Assembly (NCBI GenBank): GCA_928724745.1
Contig: CAKMXJ010000032.1
Span: 930,001-994,000, forward strand
Direction: 5' to 3'
Length of the DNA: 64,000 nt
Source of the DNA: Anthracocystis setariae
Taxonomy: Eukaryota; Basidiomycota; Ustilaginomycetes; Ustilaginales; Ustilaginaceae
Shown: in pieces, positions 50,301 to 60,459 of the stretch
Layout: the number at the start of each line of letters is the position of its first letter
Position numbering within the stretch: position 1 is the stretch's first letter
The notes under the pieces: model-generated
The model's database searches: none
What the model was told of the DNA's origin: nothing
What the model saw: only the letters and a program-made list of their open reading frames with translations
Position numbers and translations under genes: made by a program

Positions 50301-53300
50301 TGCCGCGCTCGGATGACCAGTCACGTGGTGGGATGCGGCTGGACGCTGAAACGTAGTCCATTTCCGAAGTCGACAAACTGAGAGGCATACTGGCTCCCGA
50401 AGCACGTCGTGGAAGCGAAGCCGACAGCCTCCTCCGTGGGTCGATCTCGGCATCCATCGAGGCTCCCGAAAAGCCTTCTGCAGCAGTGGGAGCGCTTGAG
50501 CCTCGCGCCATCATCGGCGACTTGGAATGTCCATAGTCGGCGAGAATAGCCTCGTGACGCCCGTCTTTGCCGTGCTTGGCTCGGTCGTCCATCGACTTGA
50601 ACAGCTCGTGCCCCTTGAGCTCGGCAGGCATCCGCTCCCACTCATCCAAGAACGCAGCCTGGGACCTTGGAGACATAGCTACATCCTCCGACAAGTGCAT
50701 CTTGCGCAGCATCTTGGACACGACGCTTTCGATCTTGGCCATCTCTGCATCCTCCAAATCCCCAGCCGTGTCGAGCAACGCCGTCGTCTCGCTCTTGGCC
50801 CTCATGTGCAAAGCCGGAACAGCTACAACATTTGTGACCAAATCGAGCACCTTATCGAGCTTCTCTTGCATCGCTGCGAGTTCCGTATCGCGACCAGATC
50901 TGGCAGACACTTTGCTCTCTGCTCCCATCGACGAAGTTGAGCTTCTCCTACGCTCGCCCACTGCTGAACCCTTGCTCTGCAAGTCCGAAATAACCTGCTG
51001 GAATTGGCGGATCTGATCCTCAAACGCCTTCTCCCTGTTCTGCATCTCCCGCTCCCGCTCTCGGTCCCGCTCCTCGACGAGTTCGATCAACTTCTTGACG
51101 TCATCAGGGTTGGCGCTGCCGCTCGAGACGAGAGAAAGAACGCTCTTGGCTACTGACGACTTGATGGAGCCGTTGCCTATCGCCCGGGCGACGATTTCAT
51201 CCAGCTTACTGCTGCGGTTGGTGCTGCGCACAGAAGCGTTCAGTCTCGTACTCTGAGCCTGCGACTGAGTCTCCTCGATGACGGTACCAAGTCGATTGTG
51301 TCGAACCACCAGCAGCGGCGACTCGTCGTCGCCCACAACGTCGGGTTTGTCTGCATTCTCCGTGGCCAGGACCGTATCCCTTAGCAGCTGGGCAGGAGTC
51401 TTGGCTGCCCCAGCCTTGGGCGTAGCCTCTGTCTCAGACTGTCGAGACTTTTCCACGCTGTTCTTGGTCTCCTCTCGCTTCTGATCTTGGCTCTTGCTAC
51501 GGTCAGCAGCATAAAACGTACTCTTGAACGTATCGCTTCTAGCCGGTCGCTGAGAAGCCGAATCGCTGGGGACCAACTCACCCTCCTTGTCCAATCGCGA
51601 CCAGTTGAACACAGCGTCGCTTACCGGCGTCCGAGGTCCGAATTCGTCGACCAGACTAGCTTGCGAGCGTGCCGATTCGTAGCCATCCATATCCGGCGAA
51701 GAAGACGTAGGAGACTGGGCACCCGTGTCCGCCATCGAACCAGCCTCTTTCGACACGCCGTCAGCATGTGCCTCCGAGTTGCTGCTCTTGTCATCAGCAT
51801 ACGAAGCCGGCGCCGAATGCACTGTGGCATCGGCAGGAGTGATGAGCGTCGGCGTCTTGGGCGTCAGATCATGTACAAAGCCGGTGCTGGCGTTCACAGT
51901 TTCTCGCTGCCAGCTGCGCACTTTAGGACGGTTGGGGCTGGCGCCAGTGGAGAGCCCTGCTGGTTGCGACACCGGCAGAGCGATCGAGACGGTCGGTCGT
52001 GGTTTCCTTGCAGGCGAGGCTGGTTTCGCATTGTTGGAAGATGGAACGGCCGCGTTGAGTGTCATCACAGGTTTTGGCTCCTTCGGTGGAAGCGGAGGCG
52101 GAATCGATGCTGCCGAAGCTAGCGCCTCACCAATACTTGGCTGCATGTCCCTGGACGTCAGTTCAGAAGATAATTCGCTCTTCCAGATAGAACCGATCCT
52201 CTCGATGGCCTCCTCATTGTTCGAAGACGGAGGACGAAGCGAAGCTGGATGATGCGGAGACAAAACCCCAGACCCAACCTCGGGGATGAATTGTCTCGTC
52301 GGACTCGACCCGGCCACAGCTCCGCCTGGCACCGGAGACCGGGTCGCCTCACCAGAGCGACCTATACTATGTCTCGGATCAGCACTGTGTCCAGCATTGG
52401 CAAGCGCCGAATCCTGCAAGCTGCTTGGACGTGAACCACCACCGGTCACATCCCACACCGCCGAGACCCACTGCACGCGCTCCCTAGCGCCATCTGCCGC
52501 CAGCCGCTCGACACCATCGTCAAAGATGAGTTGGAAAGGATTGATCTGCGCCAGACCCTGCCTGCGAGCACAAGCGGCACCAACGTCAGAAGCACTGCTG
52601 GGATGATCGGGACTCGGTACCGAATGCACTTCTCGGCAAGCGCGCAGATCCAGCACAACATTCTCTCGTCCGCCGCCTGACGGGATCCAGCTCATGGCGA
52701 TAGCCGAAGGTAACAGCACAGCCTTGACGTTGATCCATCGAGGGTTGCGATCGTGGACGTTGAAGTACTTGAGCACGCCTGCACGCAGCGGTCGAGTGGA
52801 TGCCGGTTCGCCAGACATCTGAATAGCCGTGACGTTGTTCAGAGGTAGCTCGCCCTCCTCCCTCATACGACGGTACGAAGCGGTCGTGCCCTGCGTGGCA
52901 GCACTGGCGATGCTGACGTTGTCGGTGCTTCGACGTCGCTCCGCAAGCAGTCCTGTTGTAAGATGTTGACCACCACCACCACCACTGACTCTTCGATCGT
53001 CTCCGCCTGTACCTTCTGTAAACGCAGACTTGCCTGACAAAACGCCCATGAAACCAATGACGCTGTTGCGCAAGGAAACCTTCCTTGCCTGACCGCCATC
53101 ACCGATGCTCGCCGAACCGCTGACACGGCGATGTCCTAACTCACCGCTTTGGCTCGGTGCCAGCATTGGCGCGCTGGCAAGCACGTTGCCACCGACGTTG
53201 ACCGGACTCGAGTGCGATCTCGAGTGCTCCGACGCCGCCCGCACCAATCGGAATCGAACATGAACAGGCGTAACCGGTAGCGCATTTTCGTCACCACCAC

Positions 53301-56091
53301 CACCATCCTCGTCAATTCCAAAGCTTTCATCGTGACCGTCCGCACCCACACCAACAAGACCCGCACGTTTCGGTCTGAACCTGGCCACTTCAAGTCGCTG
53401 AGCTCGCAGCTTGAACTCGACGGGTGACGCTTGTTCCACCTCGACTGCTGCTGCGATCGTCGAAGCGAGGGCAAGGTTCGACCTGGAGATGGAGATGGTG
53501 AGCGGAGGTTGTCGTTTGGGAGTGTTGCTGAGACTGTTCGGTACGGAGGAGCTTGGCCTGGGAGGCAGGAGCTTGCTGCGCGGTGAGGCAACTCGGGAGA
53601 AGGAGGGAGATTGTTCCATGGGAGATGGCGAACCAGTGGTGGACTTGCTCTCAAACATCTTGATCAGATCCTTGGCCTTGGTTGGAGAGGAAGGCCTCGA
53701 CATTTTGTCAGGACTTGATGTGAGTAGTCGGTCCGGAGCAGCTGCCGGATCCGATCCTGCGTCATAACCAGCCGACGGAGCCACGGACGAGTTGGATCTG
53801 GAGAACATGCCCCTGCTCGCAGCAAGGGATCCACTAACTGATCCATTCTGAGAAAGAGGGCGGCTGGCTGCACCTGCTGCATGATGCAGCTCTGTTGTTG
53901 ACGACGGCAACTCCACGGCGGCACTTGCAGGTGTATCTGCCTCCGTGATCTTTTCGAGACTGCTCTGCGAGCGTTGACCTTCAGCGCCGGAAAAGATGCT
54001 TGTTGCCTCGGTGAAGTTGGTTTGATTGCGTCTCAGCCTTGGCGGCATCAGACTCGTCGGGCTTAAGAGGTCCGATCGTGTTTCGTCTGCCTCGACCACA
54101 TCGCTAGGAGTGACGGCGGGTTCGCTCGGACTGACAACAGCGTCTACGGTGTACAATCCTCTTTTGCTTGAGATGCGATGTAGCTCATTGCCGGATCGCC
54201 ACTTGCCAGGCGCCAAGAATGCAGCAGACCAGGGGACAGGAGAGTTGACGTCCTGAGCCGTCAAAGGTGTGTCGGGATCGTGATTTGGCCGACTCCATAG
54301 ACTTGTTGCATTGGCAGAGGAGCCGATCATGCTGCTGTTCTGCGGAGAAAAGAGAGGCGAGGTGGCACTTGTGGGGTTCACCGAGGTGGTGGCACTGCTA
54401 GGTAGCAACGTATTGGAAGAGATCGCGGCTCGTCGGAAAGCAACCTGACCCTCGGTGGTGGGAGCTGGGACGCGGGATCCACGTTTAGCCGAGAGGTAGT
54501 CGGAAGCTGAAGTAGGCGGCTTGGCGGCAGCATCGTGCATCAGAGTCGAGCGGTTGGTTGAGATGTGAAGGCGTGGTGCAGAGTTGTTGGAAGCTGCAGA
54601 GTCGAGAAGCTCACGCTGACGAATCGCTTCCCTGACTCCAGCTGCGGGCGACGATGTTCCGGCCAAGAAAGGCGATTTGAAGTCCTGGCTTGACTGGGAA
54701 GCAGGACTTTGGATTCTTGTGGAAGCGGCAAACGATCGCGGCCCAGCCAGAGTAGCTGGCGTAGCAGTCTGATAGGGAGACGCGGTTGCAGATGCATCGG
54801 CCGAGGTGGAATCGAGCATGTCGAGAACCGCTCGTTCTGCCGAATCGAGCTGATTATTGGATCGGTCGTGCGCAATAGAAGCATCAATGTCGTCTTGCTC
54901 CTCGGGCCTACTTTGCGACGATGCAGCTGACCAAGGGTTGGTCGACGTCGAAACGGATTGCAACTGGGCAGAGGCAGAGGCAGCTGGGATGGCTGGGGTA
55001 TATGTGCCACGAGGAGCTTCATCAAGATTACGAACGACCAGACGAGAAGGCGCGTCGGTGTCGCTTGGTAGTTGCGCGCGGGCAGCGATGGAGGTCAACG
55101 GAGCGCCGATGTCCATGAGCAAAGCGCCATTGTGCATATGCCTGGTGATCGAGCTGGCACGTAGATCCGGAACAGAGCGAGAAGCGACGCTGTGGGAGGA
55201 ATAGCTGGTAGCCGAGCGTGCTCCCATGGATGGGTTGCGCTGAAGGCCCGAATCGATCGTATAGACTGGAACTGGACGCAAAAACAAGGCGGAATCCTGC
55301 GGGCCGTGGTCAGAAAGCACCAGAGTGCTTACGGGAAGGGGCGATGGCCGAGAGGCATCTGATCCTGCTCGAATCCGTGCCTGTGCGGTAGTCTCGAAGT
55401 GTTGAGAGCTGGATGAAGCCTGATTGAGTAAACCGTTGAACAGTTTTCGAGGACTGAGTTTGGACCTAGATGCACCATCGTTGGCGCCAAAAGTGCTCGA
55501 GGTGCTTCGATTTCTTGATCTGGGAAACCTGGTGTTGATGGTTGCGGAATGGAGATCGAGACTGGAGCTGGATTTGGTCATCAGGTTGGTGATGCGGCCT
55601 GAAATATCGAGCGAGGTGCGACTTGAGCTCTTGTTGATTGGTGGGAAGAGGTTGGGACTGGAGGGTTCTGCTCGGTCGAAAGGGATGCCGGTTCTGGTAT
55701 CACCAAGGTGCTTGAAGGAGGTAGAAGAAATGCCTCCGCCACGGTAAGGTGGATCAGAGCGGATGAGATCGGTGCTGGACGCATCGCGCTTGGCCTCGCG
55801 CTGTTGCATGGCCTGTTTCAAGCGTTTCATGATGGGCGACTGTTGGCGGATGCGGGATGCAAATTGGCGGTAGTGCTGGTAGTGTTGAGATGCTGCGCGA
55901 TTGTTGTGGTGAAAAGGGTTGGCGTTGATGTTGCGCTTTTGGCCGGAGCTGGTTGTGGTAGCCGCTTTACGTGATGATGGCTGATGATGGTAAGGAAGGG
56001 CTGAGTTGCAACTGGTTGCCTGGCTTGTTGATTGTCGCGGGCAGTGTGATATCGCAGGGGTAAGGTGGTTGAGCGTGGTCGGCGAGGTTGT
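47395..56091 (-). CDS. Giant PH-domain and coiled-coil protein (first exon not located)
   Basis: The frame from the first ATG at 55830 gives 2811 residues. It continues open and coding-like 87 codons further upstream (for example NPFHHNNRAASQHYQHYRQF) to a TAG at 56094-56092, without an ATG. A 5' exon is therefore probably missing; a CATCATCAG acceptor candidate lies near 55981. From the ATG, residues 1-1000 are Ser-rich and disordered. A PH domain lies at about 1010-1128 (LRAGVLKYFNVHDRNPRWINVK ends with a Trp in VQWVSAVWDV). The middle has short coiled coils and Pro/Ser linkers. Residues about 2475-2660 form long Lys/Glu-rich coiled coils. Pro, Thr and Ala runs end the protein. It is likely a membrane-associated cortical scaffold; the family is not identified. 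Confidence 0.8.
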   Translation of the reverse strand, partial: TTSPTTLNHLTPAISHCPRQSTSQATSCNSALPYHHQPSSRKAATTTSSGQKRNINANPFHHNNRAASQHYQHYRQFASRIRQQSPIMKRLKQAMQQREAKRDASSTDLIRSDPPYRGGGISSTSFKHLGDTRTGIPFDRAEPSSPNLFPPINKSSSRTSLDISGRITNLMTKSSSSLDLHSATINTRFPRSRNRSTSSTFGANDGASRSKLSPRKLFNGLLNQASSSSQHFETTAQARIRAGSDASRPSPLPVSTLVLSDHGPQDSALFLRPVPVYTIDSGLQRNPSMGARSATSYSSHSVASRSVPDLRASSITRHMHNGALLMDIGAPLTSIAARAQLPSDTDAPSRLVVRNLDEAPRGTYTPAIPAASASAQLQSVSTSTNPWSAASSQSRPEEQDDIDASIAHDRSNNQLDSAERAVLDMLDSTSADASATASPYQTATPATLAGPRSFAASTRIQSPASQSSQDFKSPFLAGTSSPAAGVREAIRQRELLDSAASNNSAPRLHISTNRSTLMHDAAAKPPTSASDYLSAKRGSRVPAPTTEGQVAFRRAAISSNTLLPSSATTSVNPTSATSPLFSPQNSSMIGSSANATSLWSRPNHDPDTPLTAQDVNSPVPWSAAFLAPGKWRSGNELHRISSKRGLYTVDAVVSPSEPAVTPSDVVEADETRSDLLSPTSLMPPRLRRNQTNFTEATSIFSGAEGQRSQSSLEKITEADTPASAAVELPSSTTELHHAAGAASRPLSQNGSVSGSLAASRGMFSRSNSSVAPSAGYDAGSDPAAAPDRLLTSSPDKMSRPSSPTKAKDLIKMFESKSTTGSPSPMEQSPSFSRVASPRSKLLPPRPSSSVPNSLSNTPKRQPPLTISISRSNLALASTIAAAVEVEQASPVEFKLRAQRLEVARFRPKRAGLVGVGADGHDESFGIDEDGGGGDENALPVTPVHVRFRLVRAASEHSRSHSSPVNVGGNVLASAPMLAPSQSGELGHRRVSGSASIGDGGQARKVSLRNSVIGFMGVLSGKSAFTEGTGGDDRRVSGGGGGQHLTTGLLAERRRSTDNVSIASAATQGTTASYRRMREEGELPLNNVTAIQMSGEPASTRPLRAGVLKYFNVHDRNPRWINVKAVLLPSAIAMSWIPSGGGRENVVLDLRACREVHSVPSPDHPSSASDVGAACARRQGLAQINPFQLIFDDGVERLAADGARERVQWVSAVWDVTGGGSRPSSLQDSALANAGHSADPRHSIGRSGEATRSPVPGGAVAGSSPTRQFIPEVGSGVLSPHHPASLRPPSSNNEEAIERIGSIWKSELSSELTSRDMQPSIGEALASAASIPPPLPPKEPKPVMTLNAAVPSSNNAKPASPARKPRPTVSIALPVSQPAGLSTGASPNRPKVRSWQRETVNASTGFVHDLTPKTPTLITPADATVHSAPASYADDKSSNSEAHADGVSKEAGSMADTGAQSPTSSSPDMDGYESARSQASLVDEFGPRTPVSDAVFNWSRLDKEGELVPSDSASQRPARSDTFKSTFYAADRSKSQDQKREETKNSVEKSRQSETEATPKAGAAKTPAQLLRDTVLATENADKPDVVGDDESPLLVVRHNRLGTVIEETQSQAQSTRLNASVRSTNRSSKLDEIVARAIGNGSIKSSVAKSVLSLVSSGSANPDDVKKLIELVEERDREREREMQNREKAFEDQIRQFQQVISDLQSKGSAVGERRRSSTSSMGAESKVSARSGRDTELAAMQEKLDKVLDLVTNVVAVPALHMRAKSETTALLDTAGDLEDAEMAKIESVVSKMLRKMHLSEDVAMSPRSQAAFLDEWERMPAELKGHELFKSMDDRAKHGKDGRHEAILADYGHSKSPMMARGSSAPTAAEGFSGASMDAEIDPRRRLSASLPRRASGASMPLSLSTSEMDYVSASSRIPPRDWSSERGIPSPPPNSEWDVKSLISRPASRSNTQMGLSGRAPAQDFRMLADPSSTLATPRPVMVKKQPSYGSLDMEAEIRRRRAMQQAENGDHVPAAQSGGWYTPRVTDTGMDAQESTSSITAEMPNLDKPVPPTPGVRWAVGDIVQTPGKVDPTKGIMGKTPDGLELSMSAAAGGGARFSGPPPTPGVGYVSSAVSAAGSANGELASILEALKVSELARQTQLQQQTEISRYLNELNAWLERDVVDRSKEWRTLASGVTQLHDELKALKEGRPLSTVGSIGTAQAVTAQSHMSEASYGTAVQSPHVAPSLLRPGSTGAAPSVTERGHPSASLYGDDQVTVMGDPGKSRRGSHAALSSTPSTASTRRKPAGTRRWNQTRSEADSKTPNESDHHPWYLPDDGVSRTRKSYKSETGHPWYLPADESKPKNGFKTKAKAGALLVRQALSEWERFKTTQRAQGKPEDPLPAEATGDPAVDSKLPLPQPILNELKDAADKGDSQHTTDVVRKAAEAGYGTQAIIELTNHVESKAHELESEDEEEEEGDKVEEAHAAKPDHGHAKEEKGKEEGKKSAQDGSAIKMATPVPAHVAVAAAAKEKEKEKEGGKPKEGAKEAHDKQAEKKDGDAEKDEDEADAGTGPTTAALALAVEEILKHLLSTKEEAKKKQTEAEAKEAEREKSLLSLKEKEKTELVDLLYQKIAADKAADEAKQKELDPKSAIESLVAAINAQKEVEVKSAAAADAALKQMTSELLKSTSEQNHKLVEAVNAASREMLKANVQAHAEEFKKLLHKEVTGMFEDVGKIREAKRHLEFEIADLWSIKNRHLQSQQGAMPISFNVPGAFPQIMPMTLPVPVVPAAHPPAHLSPMPPPPATTASAPASAKEVDELRAQKRAVKAALKQAVAESSPTPTPAAPAPAPVKPSPSPKSYPTTTTTTTTTTAAAAAAPPPPPSSQTFLAKRKDVLNPFSINFGPRPPTTK

Positions 56092-56907
56092 CTAAGCGAG
56101 GGGGTAATGGATCTCGCGATGCTGACTGGAGGGAGCAGGCGGCGTGTGGGTATTTCAAGCGGATGTGCAAGCGCAATGGTAGGCGAGATGTTGGCTAGGT
56201 GGAGGAGTAGTTGTCATAGAGGTGATGTGGACATGGCAGGTGGTAGGGTGAGGAGGGAGCCTAAACCTTTGGCTTGGCGGGTAAGGGGAATGAGGGGAAG
56301 GATGGAAGGTACAGTAGTGTGGACGGCGATTGCGATTGATTGCAAGATAAGAGCAAACGGACAAAGTCAAGTCGATATGGCTCGAGGGAAAAGGTTGAGG
56401 TGTGCGGGGGCTAGGCAGGCTTGCTTGCTTGCTTGCATATCGTACTGCATGGTATTTTTTTTCTGCCTTCTTCTTTTTCTTTTTCGACCGGTCAAAGACG
56501 AATGGGATGGATGGATGAGCACTTGTTCCTTCAGCTACGACTCTCACAAACGCACACAGAATATGATCACAATCATAAGATAGGCATCCGTCTGATGTGG
56601 TGGTACAGCCAAGAAAGAGTGGAGGGCGTGCAGAGTATGACAAGCTGCTAAGCGAGCAAGCAGCGCACCAATACAGTAAATGTCTGTTTCAGTTTGAACC
56701 GCATTCTTTTGATCAAATGCGCCAATTTCATATGCAGCATCATACAGTGCAGTACAATCAGAGTCGGATTGACACTTCCGAAATGCCTACCATTATTATT
56801 ATATTTGACATTCAGGTTCACACGTGAGAAAGAGAGAGAGAGAGACCAACACAACTTTGGAATTTTCATTTCATCTGTTGACCTGCGTCACCGAACCCAT
56901 TTTATTC

Positions 56908-56943
<36 letters not shown>

Positions 56944-57507
56944 GGCAAGCCTCCACGTCTGGGCGACCTCGCGACTGCATCACGTGTCTTTCTGTGGCTC
57001 ACTTTTTGCTCATTTGTTACATCTTTGTCTTAACTAACAGCATAAATCGAAAACAAACTGCTACCACGACCGCAAATTCAAGACAAATTAGACAAAAATT
57101 CGTATTCACAATTCGCCACCAAAAAAAAAAGAACCCTGCCATACTGTAGCTCCCATCTGAAACTGGCTTGGTCCGGCTGAGCGTGGAGGAATCGCGGAGC
57201 AGCCACGAGCACGGACCCGGTGCGGGTTATCCCCAACTTGCCAAAAATCGACAAGAAGGCAAATCATCAATCGCCGAAAATAGGGAGGCGACCCACACGC
57301 ACGCACGCACGCACGCACCAATCGATTGCATTTTTGTCTGTCTGTCTGTCTGTCTGTCTGGACTTGAGCGCACCGTGCGCCCTTTTAGAATCCATTCCAA
57401 CCAGCCCCAATTTTGTTTTACTCCCGCTTCTTGTTGTTCGCCCTTGGTTCGTCCACTTCTTGTTTCGATACTACCACCATCCACCTTTCTCTGATTCAAG
57501 ATCCAAC
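56092..57507. promoter_or_regulatory. Divergent intergenic region PH-protein / PGM genes
   Basis: About 1.4 kb. It should hold the missing first exon and promoter of the PH-protein gene and the PGM promoter. Features are a T32 tract (56911-56942), an (ACGC)n repeat (57296-57318) and a (TCTG)n repeat (57336-57361) in the PGM leader. No TATA box was recognised. Confidence 0.45.
56911..56942. repeat. T32 homopolymer
   Basis: Uninterrupted run of 32 T residues in the divergent promoter region. The length may be uncertain in the assembly. Confidence 0.85.
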
Positions 57508-59166
57508 ATGTCTGTGATCACTGTCCAAACCAAGCCCTTTGACGGCCAGAAGCCCGGTACCTCGGGTCTTCGAAAGCGCGTCAAGGTCTTCTCCCAACAG
57601 CACTACACTGAAAACTTTGTCCAGGCCATCCTTTCGGCCATCCCCACCGGTGCTGCCGGCTCCACCCTCGTCGTCGGTGGTGACGGACGTTACTTTTCCA
57701 AACCTGCCATCCAGGCCATCATCCGCATCGCCGCAGGTAACCGTGTCTCCAAGCTCATCATCGGCCACAACGGTATCCTCTCCACCCCCGCCGCATCGCA
57801 CATCATTCGCTCGTACAACGCCACCGGTGGCATCCTCCTTACCGCCTCCCACAACCCAGGTGGTCCCGAAAACGACTTTGGCATCAAGTACAACATGGGA
57901 AACGGCGGTCCCGCTCCCGAATCCGTCACCAACAACATCTTTGACATCACCAAAACCATTTCGGAATACAAGATCGTCGACGGCGCCGACGTCGACCTCT
58001 CCAAGATCGGCGAAACTAGTTTCGGCAATCTCGAAATCCAGATCATCGACAGTGTCAAGGACTACATCGAGTACATCGGTGAGATCTTTGACTTGGAGCT
58101 GATCAAGAACTTCCTCCAGTCGTCTGGCTTCACTGTGCGCTTCGATGCTCTTCACGGTGTCACCGGTCCGTATGGTCGTGCTTTGTTCGTGGACAAGTTT
58201 GGGCTGTCCGAATCTTCGATCCAGAACTGCGTGCCTAGTGAGGACTTTGGTGGAGGACATCCTGATCCTAACCTGACGTATGCCAAGTCGCTTGTGGATG
58301 CGGTGGAGAAGGAGAACATCTCGTTCGGTGCCGCCTCGGACGGTGATGGTGATCGTAACATGATCATCGGCAAGGGCGCGTTTGTCAACCCTTCGGATTC
58401 GGTTGCCATCATCGCCGAATGGGCGCAGAAGGCGATCCCTTACTTCAAGTCCGGCATCAAGGGTCTGGCTCGTTCCATGCCCACCTCGGGCGCCATCGAT
58501 CGCGTGGCCGCGCACAACGGATACGAATGCTTTGAAGTACCCACCGGCTGGAAGTTTTTTGGCAACCTTATGGACGCTGGACGTCTGTCGATCTGTGGTG
58601 AGGAATCGTTTGGTACCGGTTCGGACCACATTCGCGAAAAGGACGGGCTGTGGGCCGTGGTCGCGTGGCTCTCGATCCTCGCCGTCGCCAATCAGGAGAA
58701 TCCGGGCACATCGGTCAACGATGTGCTCATGCAATTCTACCACCGGTATGGCCGCAACTTTTTCTCGCGCTACGATTACGAGGAGGTGGATTCGGACGGG
58801 GCTAACAAGCTGATGGCGCATCTACGCTCGCAGTTTGAAGCGGCCGAGTTTAAAGGCACCAAGTTGGGAGAGTTTGAGGTGGCCGAAAGTGGCGATTTCA
58901 GTTACAAGGATCCTATCGATGGTAGTGTGTCAAAGAATCAGGGTTTGTACGTCAAGTTTGTCGATGGTAGTAGGATCATCTTTCGTTTGAGCGGTACGGG
59001 AAGTGCAGGTGCAACGATTAGGTTGTATGTTGAAAAGTATTCTAACGATGCTAACGAGTTTGGTGCCGATGCTCAGGTTGGCTTGAAGCCGCTCATTCAA
59101 CAGGCGCTTTCGGTGTCCAAGTTGGAGGAATTTACCGGTAGGGATAAGCCTACGGTCATCACTTAA
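57508..59166 (+). CDS. PGM2: Phosphoglucomutase
   Basis: Interconverts glucose-1-phosphate and glucose-6-phosphate in the cytosol, linking glycogen, trehalose and UDP-glucose synthesis to glycolysis. 552 residues, a normal length. The phosphoserine loop is TASHNPGG (Ser114). The metal-binding loop is DGDGDR (about 278-283), the sugar-binding loop GEESFG, and the C-terminal phosphate-binding loop RLSGTGSAGATIRLY. The substrate-specific PFDGQKPGTSGLRK start is also present. The frame is open further upstream, but the family N-terminus (MSVITVQTKPFDG) fixes the ATG at 57508 (context aacATGt). It is intronless, with a strong C-ending codon bias in the first half suggesting high expression. Confidence 0.96.
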   Translation: MSVITVQTKPFDGQKPGTSGLRKRVKVFSQQHYTENFVQAILSAIPTGAAGSTLVVGGDGRYFSKPAIQAIIRIAAGNRVSKLIIGHNGILSTPAASHIIRSYNATGGILLTASHNPGGPENDFGIKYNMGNGGPAPESVTNNIFDITKTISEYKIVDGADVDLSKIGETSFGNLEIQIIDSVKDYIEYIGEIFDLELIKNFLQSSGFTVRFDALHGVTGPYGRALFVDKFGLSESSIQNCVPSEDFGGGHPDPNLTYAKSLVDAVEKENISFGAASDGDGDRNMIIGKGAFVNPSDSVAIIAEWAQKAIPYFKSGIKGLARSMPTSGAIDRVAAHNGYECFEVPTGWKFFGNLMDAGRLSICGEESFGTGSDHIREKDGLWAVVAWLSILAVANQENPGTSVNDVLMQFYHRYGRNFFSRYDYEEVDSDGANKLMAHLRSQFEAAEFKGTKLGEFEVAESGDFSYKDPIDGSVSKNQGLYVKFVDGSRIIFRLSGTGSAGATIRLYVEKYSNDANEFGADAQVGLKPLIQQALSVSKLEEFTGRDKPTVIT

Positions 59167-59184
59167 GTGTTAGTCGTCGGCGGC

Positions 59185-59199
59185 GGGGGGGGGGGGGGG
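59185..59199. repeat. G15 homopolymer in PGM 3' flank
   Basis: Run of 15 G residues 19 bp after the PGM stop codon, in the convergent spacer to SEN34. Confidence 0.85.
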
Positions 59200-59352
59200 T
59201 TTGGGCTTGTTTTGGTTTTAGGTTCGGTCTAAGAGAAATATTGGTTGTTTTTTTTTTGGTTTTGTGTGGTGCGAATTCGTTTTTTTGTCTGTTTGTGAGG
59301 GGGGGAGTGGGTTTTGGTATTAATAGATGATAGTGGGTGGGTTGAGGGAGGA

Positions 59353-60459
59353 TCAAGTGCCGAATCCGGCCCAAGCTAGACTAAAGATGTTAAAAGTCGC
59401 CAATACTTTGCCCTCCTCCTCCTTTCCCGTTGTTGTTTTTGGAGCTACATCGAACGCACCCTTTGTCACACTTTGCAGTGGTACTCTGCGCTGCTCCTCC
59501 GGCTGGCTGCAGTGCAAATCCGGATGAAAGGCGGTAAGGTGACAGAGAAGATGAGTCTTCTTAACTGCTGTACCCAACCTGCCATTGGCGACGAGACTGG
59601 TAAGACTAACGTCCTGGGTGGGGAGGATGAGTTGGGCTGTGTAATGTGAATGGTATCTAAGCGGATCACCAGGATAGACGGCAAAGTGTCCACCGAAGCG
59701 GAGAGCATTCATCAACCAGTAACCTTCCTGCTTGAGATGTTCGAACAGGGCGATGCTGGCGCACTCGGTGCGGGTTGATGGGAATGGAAACACTGTCTGT
59801 ACAGTGGAGAGTCGTGTGTATGTTTTCGGCAAGTACCACTCGAGGTCGATCGAGGTGGTCGGAATGGTGTATTGCCACGGTAGCGTTGCTAGTTCCTGCG
59901 GTGTTGGAGCGGGTGCGGATTGGGATTGGGGTTGCGGCGTACGGGAATGTTTGAGTCGGAGCGTTTGACGTTCATGCCACGCCTCGAGTTGTTGCGATTT
60001 CCTCCGCTCGTCCAGTTGGCAATCAATCTTGCTAACGTCGTCACTGGTGACAGAACGATAAGATTGCGCTTCATCCACCACCACCGCCCACCCGCGTCGA
60101 AGCAGATATACTACTTCCTCGGCAACAAGTTGGATCGGCAAACCAAGAAAAATATTCTGCTGCGGAAACTGCGCCAACGTCCCACTAAACGAACCAGTAA
60201 GTCCATACCCACGTAACAGCTTGAGAGATTCCACCGTCCATACTAGCGCCACCGGCAAACCCTCCCCCCCCTCCCTCTCCCCCGCCAACATTGACGGCAA
60301 ACTCGAAGCTGGGTGGAGATGCACCTGTACAAGCCCCGGAAACCTCGAACTCAAATCTCCCACCAGCGCCTCAGCAACCCTCGACGCAGCAAGACTACCA
60401 TCAGTCGAGCCCGACATGTCGACAACGAAATCTGTGGTGCAGAGCAGATCGGTCGACAT
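59353..60459 (-). CDS. SEN34: tRNA-splicing endonuclease subunit SEN34
   Basis: Catalytic subunit that cuts the 3' splice site of intron-containing tRNAs. 368 residues. The N-terminal domain carries GSFSGTLAQFPQQNIFLGLP (about 89-108) and LVAEEVVYLLRRGWAVV. The C-terminal endonuclease fold reads ALFEHLKQEGYWLMNALRFG, then HFAVYPGDPLRYHSHYTAQL. The catalytic triad is probably Tyr262, His270 and Lys300 or Lys301 (GTAVKKTHLL). A charged linker (about 150-190) separates the halves. The ATG at 60459 gives a plausible N-terminus; Met15 is an alternative. It lies 193 bp downstream of the YPK1-like gene on the same strand. Confidence 0.92.
   Translation of the reverse strand: MSTDLLCTTDFVVDMSGSTDGSLAASRVAEALVGDLSSRFPGLVQVHLHPASSLPSMLAGEREGGEGLPVALVWTVESLKLLRGYGLTGSFSGTLAQFPQQNIFLGLPIQLVAEEVVYLLRRGWAVVVDEAQSYRSVTSDDVSKIDCQLDERRKSQQLEAWHERQTLRLKHSRTPQPQSQSAPAPTPQELATLPWQYTIPTTSIDLEWYLPKTYTRLSTVQTVFPFPSTRTECASIALFEHLKQEGYWLMNALRFGGHFAVYPGDPLRYHSHYTAQLILPTQDVSLTSLVANGRLGTAVKKTHLLCHLTAFHPDLHCSQPEEQRRVPLQSVTKGAFDVAPKTTTGKEEEGKVLATFNIFSLAWAGFGT

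Noticed and set aside
57496..58821. 441-codon ORF on the minus strand
   Set aside because: It lies fully antisense to phosphoglucomutase, whose codon bias keeps the reverse frame open. It has no domain of its own.
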